This document shows positions 8,307 to 15,323 of a stretch of DNA of 64,000 bases, in pieces. The first letter of the stretch is position 1. The number at the start of each line of letters is the position of its first letter. The notes beneath the pieces were generated by a model. The model did not search any database. It was not told the origin of the DNA and saw only the letters and a program-made list of their open reading frames with translations. This stretch comes from Alkalihalobacillus sp. AL-G (GTDB taxonomy: Bacteria > Bacillota > Bacilli > Bacillales > Fictibacillaceae). The translations under genes and the position numbers were made by a program. Location: contig NZ_CP094656.1 in NCBI RefSeq assembly GCF_030643805.1, positions 1,488,001 through 1,552,000 of the forward strand, written 5' to 3'.

Positions 8307-8381
8307 TGGGCCATAGCCAAGCGGTAAGGCAACGGACTTTGACTCCGTCATGCGTTGGTTCGAATCCAGCTGGCCCAGCCA
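8307..8381 (+). tRNA. tRNA-Gln (anticodon TTG)
   Basis: A 75-base cloverleaf. The acceptor stem TGGGCCA pairs with TGGCCCA, discriminator G and an encoded CCA follow. The D-arm holds AGCCAAGCGGTAAGGC; the anticodon loop CTTTGAC, closed by an ACGGA/TCCGT stem, gives anticodon TTG (reads CAA). The T-arm carries GGTTCGAATCC. It is solitary rather than in an rRNA-linked cluster. Confidence 0.97.
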
Positions 8382-8403
8382 AAAAACATTATTTCAGTTT
8401 GCT

Positions 8404-8432
8404 GCGCTCAATGTCAAAGAGTGCTTTTTTTT
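8404..8432 (+). terminator. Terminator after tRNA-Gln
   Basis: GCGCTC (8404-8409) pairs with GAGTGC (8419-8424, one G-T pair) and is followed by eight T. It lies 23 bases beyond the tRNA 3' end. Confidence 0.7.
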
Positions 8433-8820
8433 GTACGCTAAAAACGTTTAATACGTTCTCTAAGTAAAAGGACAACTACGACTATGAATTGTATAAAGCC
8501 TCCGATGATATCCTAAGATGTATTTATTACAGAATGGTGGACTTTATTGAGATGAATCTTCTTTCAAAATTAATTGAAACCTTTCTCATTCCATTCCGTA
8601 TACATACTATTCGAATAAATGCTATAAGAATGTACGGGGAATTGCTTATATCACTGATTCCTTGAATTGATGCCTAATCTGACTGATCACCCCATAATAT
8701 CCCTTGAAAGGTCTTTAATTTTACCTCTATAAATGTTGAGTTTATAATAAGAAGGGTAGCCATGGTGGAATATGGTATCAAAAAAACCTATTTGAACGAT
8801 TAACGCAGATTTGGAGGAGA
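8433..8820 (+). promoter_or_regulatory. Gene-free stretch before the PspA cluster, candidate promoter
   Basis: About 390 bases with no supportable ORF. A perfect -10 hexamer TATAAT lies at 8743-8748, with a weak -35 (TTTTAC, 8719-8724) 18 bases upstream, leaving a leader of about 65 bases before the DUF4178 gene. No clear ECF-type (AAC...CGT) promoter was seen, so stress induction of the cluster cannot be read from the DNA. Confidence 0.4.
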
Positions 8821-8823
8821 ATG

Positions 8824-9333
8824 ATGAGCTTGTTCTCAAGGATTTTCAAGAAAAAGGAAAAGGAAATAGAAGAAGTTAAGGAAAGAAACTTCTTTAACAT
8901 TCGAATTGATGATATAGTTACCTATGATTTGGAAGATTATCAAGTTTCAGGAAAATTGATTTATAAAGATGGAGGGTACGAATGGTTAGCCTATCAGCTT
9001 GTCGGGGCAACCGAAACGATCTGGCTTAGTGTTGAAATGGATGATGAGCTTGAGCTCGCCATTTATAAATCATCAAAAGAAAAACTGACCCAGCCTATTC
9101 CAAATAAAGTAACAATAAATAAAACGGAATACATCCTTGAAGAAAAAGGTACTGCCACTGTTCAGGGAGAAGGACGCGGAAAAAACGTTCATGGGCAAGA
9201 AGTGAAATATTTTGATTTCGTCAATCAATCCGAAGATCAATTTCTCTCAGTTGAAGTTTGGGGCAGTGAAGTAGAAGTAAGTGAAGGTCACGAAATTGAG
9301 GGTTATGAGATCAAAGTTATTGCTGCAAGCTGA
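8824..9333 (+). CDS. DUF4178 domain protein, first gene of PspA cluster
   Basis: 169 residues. A basic N-terminal helix (SLFSRIFKKKEKEIEEVKER) leads into a beta-rich domain with ITVTYDLEDY-like opening, YEWLAYQLVG, and the LEEKGTATVQGEGRGK hairpin typical of DUF4178. Members are usually encoded beside PspA homologues, DUF350 proteins and spermidine-synthase-like enzymes, as here. No membrane segment; probably cytosolic or membrane-peripheral. GGAGG at 8813-8817 fits the second of two adjacent ATGs better. First gene of a five-gene cluster running to 12873. Confidence 0.82.
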   Translation: MSLFSRIFKKKEKEIEEVKERNFFNIRIDDIVTYDLEDYQVSGKLIYKDGGYEWLAYQLVGATETIWLSVEMDDELELAIYKSSKEKLTQPIPNKVTINKTEYILEEKGTATVQGEGRGKNVHGQEVKYFDFVNQSEDQFLSVEVWGSEVEVSEGHEIEGYEIKVIAAS

Positions 9334-9394
9334 AAACTAATTAAGTGTAGTCATTAAGTCAACTAAAATAAATAAAACCTTTAGGAGGAATGAA

Positions 9395-10066
9395 ATGTTC
9401 AATTTATTTAAAAGAGTCCGTACGATGGTGTCTTCCGAGTTGAATTCAGCCCTTGATAAAGCTGAAGATCCAGTAAAATTACTTGATCAGTATATGCGGG
9501 AAATGGCTGCTGATATCCGGGAAGCAGAAACAGCGGTCGCTAAACAAATTGCAAATGAAAAAATGTTAAAGAAAAAGTACGAAGATGCTCGGAGTCTTGT
9601 TGAAAAAAGAGAAAAGCAGGCTATCCAGGCTCTTGAATCAGGAAATGATGATCTTGCCCGACGAGCACTTGAGGATAAACAAAAGCACAGTCAACAGGCT
9701 GACACATTACTTGGTGCCCATACTCAGGCGAAATCAGATGCGGATTCGCTACGAGAAAGATTAGCTGACATGAAAGAAGAATATGACCAGATGAATCTGA
9801 AAAAAGATTCACTAAAAGCTAGGGCGGAATCTGCCAAAACAAAAACCAAAATAAATCGAACTATGTCGAACATTGGCAGCGACGAATCTCGTCAAGGGTT
9901 TAACCGTATGGAAGAGAAAGTACTACACTATGAAGCGGAAGCAGAAACAAGTGATGACCTTCGCTCTTCAAATAAATCTCTAGATGATGAATTTGAAGCT
10001 ATGAATACTGAAGATAGTGTAAACGATGAGTTAGCGGAGTTGAAGAAAAAATTAGGGAAAGAGTAA
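9395..10066 (+). CDS. pspA: PspA/IM30 family membrane-stress protein
   Basis: 223 residues, typical PspA/Vipp1 length and architecture. A short amphipathic N-terminal helix (MFNLFKRVRTMVSSELN) is followed by a long charged coiled coil, with the family LDKAEDPVKLLDQYMREM segment near residues 20-37. Such proteins assemble into ESCRT-III-like rods or rings on the inner face of the stressed membrane and limit proton leakage. Ribosome site TAGGAGG. Its stop overlaps a strong hairpin (10052-10080) that separates it from the DUF4247 gene. Cluster context with DUF4178, DUF350 and SpeE-like genes is characteristic of one PspA subfamily. Confidence 0.93.
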   Translation: MFNLFKRVRTMVSSELNSALDKAEDPVKLLDQYMREMAADIREAETAVAKQIANEKMLKKKYEDARSLVEKREKQAIQALESGNDDLARRALEDKQKHSQQADTLLGAHTQAKSDADSLRERLADMKEEYDQMNLKKDSLKARAESAKTKTKINRTMSNIGSDESRQGFNRMEEKVLHYEAEAETSDDLRSSNKSLDDEFEAMNTEDSVNDELAELKKKLGKE

Positions 10067-10080
10067 CCTTCTTTCCCTAA
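10052..10080 (+). promoter_or_regulatory. Intra-operon hairpin at pspA 3' end
   Basis: TTAGGGAAAG (10052-10061) pairs perfectly with CTTTCCCTAA (10071-10080) around a 9-base loop. It covers the last pspA codons and stop, and the next ribosome site (AAGGGGGTG) begins two bases after it. There is no T-tract, so it is more likely an mRNA-stabilising or translation-modulating stem than a terminator. Confidence 0.55.
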
Positions 10081-10095
10081 TAAGGGGGTGTGTCA

Positions 10096-10662
10096 ATGAG
10101 AAGGCAATTCATAGGGGTCTCCATCTTGGTAGGTTTATTCCTCGTCCTGGTTGGCTGTGGTTCAACAAGTATCTTAGATATTGTTTCAGATAAGTACCCT
10201 CTAGAGGATGTCGTTGAAAGCAGCACAAATCCAGAAGATACTGCAAGAGTATTTATTGCGAAAGATAAAAGCATATCTAAAGTATCATCTTTTATCCAAG
10301 ACAAGATGGAACCCGGTAATGCCAGTGAAATAAAGGATAATAAACAAGTATTAGTTTACAATGACTATTTTGTTACCTTAACAACAGATGAAAATGACCC
10401 AGATAATACCGTGATAGAAGTTGCTTCAAACGGTTTCGTACGTGATAATTACAGACCTAGCTTTTTTAACGGATTTATAGCGTATTACATACTAGATGAT
10501 ATATTAGACGTGGATGACTGGGGAAAGAGACAAAGTCAGCGTTGTGTCGGAAAATGTTATAGAGGCTATAATCAATCTGGAGGATCATATAAAGGGCCAA
10601 CTACTCCTTCTTCCTTTCGAGGATCAGGAAATCGTGGTGGGGGTCCTGGATCAGGTAAATAA
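10096..10662 (+). CDS. DUF4247 lipoprotein of the PspA cluster
   Basis: 188 residues. The N-terminus is a lipoprotein signal peptide (basic RRQ, hydrophobic core, lipobox LVGC with the lipidated cysteine near residue 22), so the protein is anchored outside the membrane. The body matches the DUF4247 pattern: VSDKYPLEDVV, then VLVYNDYFVTLT and NGFVRDNYRPSFF. The tail is rich in Gly, Ser and Pro (GSGNRGGGPGSGK). Start at 10096 fits AAGGGGGTG; the GTG at 10090 lies within that site. It supplies an extracytoplasmic component to the stress cluster; exact role unknown. Confidence 0.82.
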   Translation: MRRQFIGVSILVGLFLVLVGCGSTSILDIVSDKYPLEDVVESSTNPEDTARVFIAKDKSISKVSSFIQDKMEPGNASEIKDNKQVLVYNDYFVTLTTDENDPDNTVIEVASNGFVRDNYRPSFFNGFIAYYILDDILDVDDWGKRQSQRCVGKCYRGYNQSGGSYKGPTTPSSFRGSGNRGGGPGSGK

Positions 10663-10679
10663 TATTAGGGAGGTATAAA

Positions 10680-11075
10680 ATGAATCCTTACATTTTAACA
10701 TTATTGTATTTTATTGTAGCTGTCGTAATTGTGGTAGTCGGACTTATCATATTTGAACTAATCACGACAAAGTACAAAGATTGGGATGAAATTGAACGAG
10801 GAAATTCTGCTGTTGCCTTATCGATAGGTGGAAAAATAATAGGTATTTGTGTCATCTTAGCGTTCTCTATCTACAATAATGACACTATACTTTCGACGGC
10901 TATTTGGGGCGGTTATGGAGTCGTCCTGCAAATGGTTGCTTATTACTTGTTTGATTTTCTGGCGCGTAAGATTCCGATTGAATCGGAAATGAAAAAAGGG
11001 AACATTGCTGTTGGGATTATCTCCTTATGTGTCTCAATCGGTTTAGCGTTTGTAGTCGGTGCGTCCATCACTTGA
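10680..11075 (+). CDS. DUF350 family membrane protein
   Basis: 131 residues with four predicted transmembrane helices (about 3-26, 46-66, 76-95, 106-128). The cytoplasmic loop TTKYKDWDEIERGNSAVALSIGGKIIG is the DUF350 signature, and the pattern repeats as KKGNIAVGIISLCVSIG in the second half. DUF350 proteins recur beside PspA homologues and polyamine-type enzymes and may be a channel or membrane scaffold. Ribosome site AGGGAGG. It is followed by a terminator. Confidence 0.87.
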   Translation: MNPYILTLLYFIVAVVIVVVGLIIFELITTKYKDWDEIERGNSAVALSIGGKIIGICVILAFSIYNNDTILSTAIWGGYGVVLQMVAYYLFDFLARKIPIESEMKKGNIAVGIISLCVSIGLAFVVGASIT

Positions 11076-11079
11076 TCGT

Positions 11080-11114
11080 TCCCCTCAAAGCCACGGTTTT
11101 GAGGGACTTTTTTC
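11080..11114 (+). terminator. Terminator after DUF350 gene
   Basis: CCCTCAAA (11082-11089) pairs with TTTGAGGG (11098-11105), followed by ACTTTTTTCT. It lies inside the stress cluster, so the SpeE-like gene is read by leakage or from its own promoter. Confidence 0.75.
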
Positions 11115-11125
11115 TCGATGATACC

Positions 11126-11176
11126 AGGACAGCCATGGCTCAGCCTGCACTTTTAGGCTGGGCCTTGCCAAGTTTT
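11126..11176 (+). repeat. Intergenic repeat, family 1, degenerate copy
   Basis: Shares GGCTCAGCCT, the AGGCT-GG core and TTGCCAAGTTTT with the copy at 11249-11307, but lacks the ATAAGTGCAACTA head. Its 3' end pairs weakly as a hairpin. Confidence 0.55.
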
Positions 11177-11248
11177 ATTACACGTTAGAAAATATAACTT
11201 TTCAGCAAGAAGATTTGCCGACGTAGAAGAAAAGTGTATCGTTCCAAG

Positions 11249-11307
11249 TATAAGTGCAACTAAGGCTCAGCCTACGCCAAAGGCTTGGCTTTGCCAAGTT
11301 TTCTTTA
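11249..11307 (+). repeat. Intergenic repeat, family 1, full copy
   Basis: Begins TATAAGTGCAACTA, contains CTCAGCCTACGCC, and ends with a terminator-like hairpin CTTGGC-ttt-GCCAAG plus TTTTCTTT. A third copy lies at 55760-55868. Similar hairpin repeats are widespread in Bacillaceae genomes. This copy sits directly ahead of the SpeE-like gene and extends its open frame spuriously upstream to 11254. Confidence 0.65.
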
Positions 11308-11322
11308 AATGAAGGTGAAAAC

Positions 11323-12873
11323 ATGACTGACAACAATGCAATCAAAAGTAAGAGAATCTACTGGGCATCTGGAATCGTATCAATTTGCGGCATTATATTT
11401 GAAGTGCTGTTTGGTGCTTTAGGTTCATATATACTTGGTGATGGTGTCAAACAATATACATTGACGATTTCGTTATTTCTGACTGGGATGGGAATCGGCT
11501 CTTTTTTAAGTGAACGAGTAATGAAAAAGCTGATTCAAGCTTTTATCATTATTGAATTTGCTGTTGCATTCATTGGCGGTTTTTCTGCGTTTCTATTATT
11601 CGGTGTAACCGCATATTTAGGCAGTGGCTCTGATGCTATCTTTTTATATGCGACGATTCTCGTCATTGGTACACTTACCGGGCTGGAGCTCCCGATCTTG
11701 ATCCGTAAAGCAAATGAAATCGGTGTTCAGATCAATAAAAGTACAGCAAGAGTGCTCTTTTCAGATTATGCGGGAGGTTTAATCGGGGGCTTATTATTTC
11801 TTTTTCTCTTTCGACCCCAGTTTGGGTTGGTGAAAACAGCATTTCTAGTCGCCATCATCAACATAATCGTTGCCTTGTGGGTGTTGTATACATTCAGAAA
11901 AGAAATCGCCCATTTAAAGGCGTATTCGGTTATGGGCGGGTTTATTTTATTCCTGCTTATCGGAGGTGTAATGTTTGGTGAAGAGATGGCTTTTTCTTTT
12001 GAACAAAAGATATATAATGATCCGATCATCTATGTAGAAGATACAAAATATCAACATATAATTTTAACGAAAGAACAAGGGGATTTAAGGTTATATTTAA
12101 ATGGTCAGCTTCAATTTAGCTCATCTGATGAATACCGTTATCACGAAACACTTGTACATATACCGATGTCTTTAGCTGAACCACGAGAAGATATTCTAGT
12201 TTTGGGAGGCGGGGACGGACTTGCATTGAGAGAGCTTGAAAAATATCAAGATACAAAGGAAGTCACCCTTGTCGACCTTGACCCTCGAATGGTTAAGCTT
12301 GCAAAAAACAATCCTCAACTCGCTCAGTTGAATGAAAATTCATTTGAAAATGAAAAAGTTCATGTTGTTCATGAAGATGCATTTGATTACATGGAAAGTG
12401 CAAAAGGATTTTATGACGTTATTCTCGTCGACTTGCCGGACCCGAACAATGAGAGCTTAAACAAACTATATACGTTAGAATTTTACTCGTTGCTTCGAAA
12501 TCACCTAGCTCCTGGTGGAATGATAATGGTACAAGCAACTAGTCCGGTTTTTGCTAGAAAAGTGTACTGGACAATTGATGAAACGATAAGTGGAACAGGC
12601 ATGTATACAGAGAATTTTCATCTTGATATACCGAGTTTTGGTAACTGGGGATTTGTACTGGCAGCTAGAAAACCGATTGATATTAGCGATATTGATATTA
12701 ATGTTGATACGAAATATTTATCTACGGACCTGATTCCGTCGTTAACAAAGTTTGGGAAGGATGAAGATGGTACGATTGCCAATGAGGATGGAGAACAGGT
12801 CGAGCTAAAACCGAATACTTTAATTCGCCCCAATTTAATTGAAAAGTATGAACGAGCATGGCGAAATTATTGA
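11323..12873 (+). CDS. Membrane-anchored spermidine synthase-like protein
   Basis: 516 residues. The first 220 hold about seven transmembrane helices. The rest is a polyamine aminopropyltransferase fold: DEYRYHE (269-275), the decarboxy-SAM motif LVLGGGDG (292-299), LVDLD (316-320), and the catalytic-loop block VDLPDP (369-374). Soluble SpeE has VDSTDP/VDSSDP there. The reaction would be aminopropyl transfer from decarboxy-SAM to a polyamine, or a related transfer at the membrane; no S-adenosylmethionine decarboxylase gene is present here. Start at 11323 fits GAAGGTG; the longer frame runs through a repeat. Last gene of the PspA cluster, although a terminator and two repeats precede it. Confidence 0.85.
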   Translation: MTDNNAIKSKRIYWASGIVSICGIIFEVLFGALGSYILGDGVKQYTLTISLFLTGMGIGSFLSERVMKKLIQAFIIIEFAVAFIGGFSAFLLFGVTAYLGSGSDAIFLYATILVIGTLTGLELPILIRKANEIGVQINKSTARVLFSDYAGGLIGGLLFLFLFRPQFGLVKTAFLVAIINIIVALWVLYTFRKEIAHLKAYSVMGGFILFLLIGGVMFGEEMAFSFEQKIYNDPIIYVEDTKYQHIILTKEQGDLRLYLNGQLQFSSSDEYRYHETLVHIPMSLAEPREDILVLGGGDGLALRELEKYQDTKEVTLVDLDPRMVKLAKNNPQLAQLNENSFENEKVHVVHEDAFDYMESAKGFYDVILVDLPDPNNESLNKLYTLEFYSLLRNHLAPGGMIMVQATSPVFARKVYWTIDETISGTGMYTENFHLDIPSFGNWGFVLAARKPIDISDIDINVDTKYLSTDLIPSLTKFGKDEDGTIANEDGEQVELKPNTLIRPNLIEKYERAWRNY

Positions 12874-12966
12874 CCTGGAATTGATCAACTACATTTAATA
12901 ACAATAAAGTACGAACATTGTTTCGAGTGTTAAAAATCTATATTGTATTTTTGACAAAGAGATACT

Positions 12967-12996
12967 TTGACAAAAAGCGGTAGTATCGGTGATAAT
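12967..12996 (+). promoter_or_regulatory. Sigma-A promoter of glycine riboswitch-sdaAB
   Basis: TTGACA (12967-12972) and GATAAT (12991-12996), 18-base spacer. A second TTGACA lies at 12951-12956. Transcription would start just before the riboswitch. Confidence 0.75.
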
Positions 12997-13022
12997 GGAG
13001 TAAGAATTGTATATATGCGAAT

Positions 13023-13187
13023 GAGGATCGTGGGAGAGGTCGAAGAAAGAATCGACACCGAAGGAGCAAGTTCCAAAAAACCATGGAACAAATCTCTCAG
13101 GTAAAAGAACCGCGATTGGACGCATCTCTGGAGAGCGCGAAAGCCACCAAAGGGGTTATAAACTCTCAGGTAAAAGGACAGAGAAGG
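13023..13187 (+). promoter_or_regulatory. Tandem glycine riboswitch (gcvT type)
   Basis: Two consecutive glycine aptamers. Aptamer 1 opens with ATCGTG...GGGAGAGG (13026-13039), closes with CTCTCAGGTAAAAG and an ATCGTG/CGCGAT P1 helix (13026-13031 with 13111-13116). Aptamer 2 opens with CTCTGGAGAG near 13126-13135, has the GCCACCAAAGGGG block, and closes with CTCTCAGGTAAAAGGAC. The short linker between aptamers is typical. Its location upstream of serine dehydratase fits induction of serine breakdown when glycine is abundant. Confidence 0.93.
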
Positions 13188-13215
13188 TGCCATTGCATCT
13201 TTCTTTGTCTTTTTT
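13176..13215 (+). terminator. Riboswitch expression-platform terminator
   Basis: GGACAGAGAAGG (13176-13187) pairs, with G-T pairs, to CTTTCTTTGTC (13200-13209 region), followed by a T-run. The 5' arm overlaps the P1 side of the second aptamer, so glycine binding should prevent terminator folding and switch the operon on. Confidence 0.75.
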
Positions 13216-13385
13216 GTGTGGTTTTTAAAGTGGATGTTCAAAAAGAGTACTCAGACTTATGATGGTTAATAGTATGCGTGACGTAATAGTTGTAGCCGTA
13301 TACCCTATTACGTAGAATCGATTAGTTGTCACAATAGAGAGCGTTATCAATATATAAGTCGTTCCTTGTGAAGGAGGGTTTATCA

Positions 13386-13871
13386 ATGGGTTATAACAGT
13401 TGCTTTGATATTATTGGTCCGATTATGGTTGGACCGTCTAGCTCCCATACAGCTGGTGCAGTTTGGATCGGAAGAGCGATCTTTGAAATTCTTGGAGAAA
13501 CACCAGAGCGGGTGGAAATTACTCTTTTTGACTCGTTTGCAGAAACGTTTCAAGGGCATGGTACGGATAAAGCTTTAATAGGTGGCTTGCTTGGGTTTGA
13601 TACAGAGGATGAACGGATTAAGCACGCGTTTGATTATGCGGAGGAAAAGAATATGCTTCATACGTTCATTTTAGAGGAGTCTTGCAATGAGTTTGATCAT
13701 CCGAATGTGGCAATCATAAAAGCTGAAAAAGGAAATCGAACGGTAGAAACTGGCGGAGCATCGGTTGGCGGCGGACTCACCGAAATCTTTCGCATCGACG
13801 GTAAAAACGTGCAGATAACAATAAGTACGAATGACGATCTGAAAAAAATCGCAAAGTATATAGAAGAGTGA
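13386..13871 (+). CDS. sdaAB: L-serine dehydratase, beta subunit
   Basis: 161 residues. The N-terminal DIIGPIMVGPSSSHTAGA is the diagnostic block of the iron-sulfur-dependent serine dehydratase beta subunit; a GGASVGGG loop follows at about residue 121. With the alpha subunit it deaminates L-serine to pyruvate and ammonia in the cytosol. The protein is shorter than the usual 220 residues because the C-terminal ACT domain is reduced or absent; the frame ends after ISTNDDLKKIAKYIEE. Start at 13386 fits AAGGAGG (13371-13377). Controlled by the upstream glycine riboswitch and followed by sdaAA after 32 bases. Confidence 0.92.
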   Translation: MGYNSCFDIIGPIMVGPSSSHTAGAVWIGRAIFEILGETPERVEITLFDSFAETFQGHGTDKALIGGLLGFDTEDERIKHAFDYAEEKNMLHTFILEESCNEFDHPNVAIIKAEKGNRTVETGGASVGGGLTEIFRIDGKNVQITISTNDDLKKIAKYIEE

Positions 13872-13903
13872 ATTTTTTAACCAAGTGATGGAGGTGAACG
13901 CAA

Positions 13904-14878
13904 ATGGACATTCAATCTACAGCAGACCTACTGGATTATTGCCATCGTGAACAGAAGAGTATTGCTGAGGCAATGATTGACCAAGAGCATTTCAAGTCGG
14001 GTAGATCGAAGCAAGAAATCTTCGATATGATGAAGGAACGATTAGTGAAGATGCAAAATGCTGTAAATGAAGGGCTTAATGATGCGTCAGAAGCACCAAG
14101 CGGTATTTCTGGTGGTGATGCGGTGAAAATGAAGGCATACATCGATGCTGGAGATGTCCTTTCTGGGTCAATCATCAGCGATGCGATGGCATGTTCCATG
14201 GCGACATCTGAAAGTAATGCAAGGATGGGTGTCATTGTTGCAACACCAACTGCTGGGGCAGCTGGAATCCTCCCTGGTGTGCTATTTTCATTGCATAAAA
14301 ATACGAATATTGATCTTGATCAACTGGTCATGGGCTTATTTACAGCAAGCATGTTCGGATACATTATCGCGAATCGTTCATTTATATCTGGGGCAGCAGG
14401 CGGATGCCAGGCAGAGGTAGGTTCTGCAACGGCGATGGCTGCTGGTACGATTGTAGAATTGAAAGGCGGTTCTCCAGAGCAAGCAGTCCATGCGACAGCA
14501 GTGGCGATGAAGTCATTGTTGGGTCTCGTTTGCGATCCGGTTGCGGGTCTTGTTGAAGTACCTTGCATTAAGCGGAATGTAATCGGAACGTCCATTGCCT
14601 TTTCTTCTGCGGATATGGCGCTTGCTGGAATCGAAAGCCGAATTCCATGTGATGAAGTAATCGATACAATGTATGATATAGGTAAAAATATGCCAAGGCA
14701 ACTTCGTGAAACAGCACTCGGGGGACTCGCAATAACTCCCACGGGACAAAAAGTAAAAGAGCGTTTGTTTTCAAAGAAAAAGCTGGTCAAGCAGCTAAAG
14801 GGAGAGAATTCCGATGAATCTAAACGTAACGGCAATGGCACTGAAGCAGCTTCGGCAGTTAAAAAGGACAAAGAGTAA
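13904..14878 (+). CDS. sdaAA: L-serine dehydratase, alpha subunit
   Basis: 324 residues. It holds the catalytic core with a [4Fe-4S] cluster whose three cysteines are C168 (GGCQAEVGSA), C210 and C221 (VCDPVAGLVEVPC). Their 42- and 11-residue spacing is that of the characterised L. pneumophila enzyme. Removal of water and then ammonia from serine yields pyruvate. The family usually ends near residue 300; here a hydrophilic tail (SDESKRNGNGTEAASAVKKDKE) comes from the 65 bases shared with the next gene. Ribosome site GGAGGTG. Confidence 0.94.
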   Translation: MDIQSTADLLDYCHREQKSIAEAMIDQEHFKSGRSKQEIFDMMKERLVKMQNAVNEGLNDASEAPSGISGGDAVKMKAYIDAGDVLSGSIISDAMACSMATSESNARMGVIVATPTAGAAGILPGVLFSLHKNTNIDLDQLVMGLFTASMFGYIIANRSFISGAAGGCQAEVGSATAMAAGTIVELKGGSPEQAVHATAVAMKSLLGLVCDPVAGLVEVPCIKRNVIGTSIAFSSADMALAGIESRIPCDEVIDTMYDIGKNMPRQLRETALGGLAITPTGQKVKERLFSKKKLVKQLKGENSDESKRNGNGTEAASAVKKDKE

Positions 14879-15119
14879 GGTTCTTCGAATAGATGCCGAA
14901 ATGCAAGGCGGCTGTGGAACGATGATGCGTTTCAAGCTTATAGAGGATGAGCCACGAAAGAGCGATATGGTCATCAAAGCTGAAGGAATAGACTTTTTCG
15001 TCGATCTCTTTACAAAACGAAATTTAGATGAAGAGTTGACATTGGATTACGATGAACATGATGGATTCCTGTTCGAATCAGAATGGGGTCCTATGGGACT
15101 TGAATGTCATCTCGCTTAG
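14814..15119 (+). CDS. IscA/HesB-like iron-sulfur cluster biosynthesis family protein
   Basis: 101 residues with the HesB/IscA-like fold pattern: MNLNVTAMALKQL start, then RIDAEMQGGCGTMM (C34), and GLECHLA near the C-terminus (C98). It matches the YqkB/YneR-type Bacillus relatives, which keep fewer cysteines than true A-type carriers (two rather than three), so cluster transfer is uncertain. It begins inside sdaAA, 65 bases before its end, with its own ribosome site (GGGAGAG, 14801-14807). Translational coupling to an Fe-S enzyme suggests a role in maturing or repairing that enzyme; this is inference. Confidence 0.82.
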   Translation: MNLNVTAMALKQLRQLKRTKSKVLRIDAEMQGGCGTMMRFKLIEDEPRKSDMVIKAEGIDFFVDLFTKRNLDEELTLDYDEHDGFLFESEWGPMGLECHLA

Positions 15120-15153
15120 AAACAACTGCCTGATTGGGGGCAGTTGTTTTTTT
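15120..15153 (+). terminator. Terminator of sda operon
   Basis: AACAACTGCC pairs with GGGCAGTTGTT around TGATTGG, followed by eight T. Confidence 0.88.
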
Positions 15154-15177
15154 TGGCTTAACAACAAATGAATGAAC

Positions 15178-15323
15178 ACGCGAAATTCTTAAGTTAGACG
15201 AGAAAAATCCAAGTTTCACGAGAATTTCCATAGTTAGACGAGAAAACCTTGAGTTAGACGAGAAAATCCAGAGTTACACGACTACAGAGTTAGACAAGAA
15301 AACCTTATTTTTACGCGAGAACA
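15178..15323 (+). repeat. Array of degenerate 20-base direct repeats
   Basis: About seven to eight units of approximately ACGAGAAAANCCNNAGTTAG in tandem, with near-constant 20-base period, then decaying at the 3' end. The rest of the gap 15154-15494 holds a weak hairpin AGACC/GGTCT (15400-15436) followed by a T-run, which might be a terminator, and the AGGGAGGG ribosome site of the next gene. Units are contiguous, without the unique spacers of a CRISPR array. Confidence 0.75.

Noticed and set aside
11254-11322. N-terminal extension of the SpeE-like gene
   Set aside because: The extra 23 codons are translated from an intergenic repeat; the GAAGGTG site points to 11323.
14320-14871. 183-codon minus-strand ORF opposite sdaAA
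   Set aside because: Long open antisense frame caused by codon bias; sdaAA is certain and no start site or domain supports the antisense.
15178-15323. Repeat array considered as CRISPR
   Set aside because: Units are contiguous with a 20-base period and no unique spacers, and no cas genes occur in the window.
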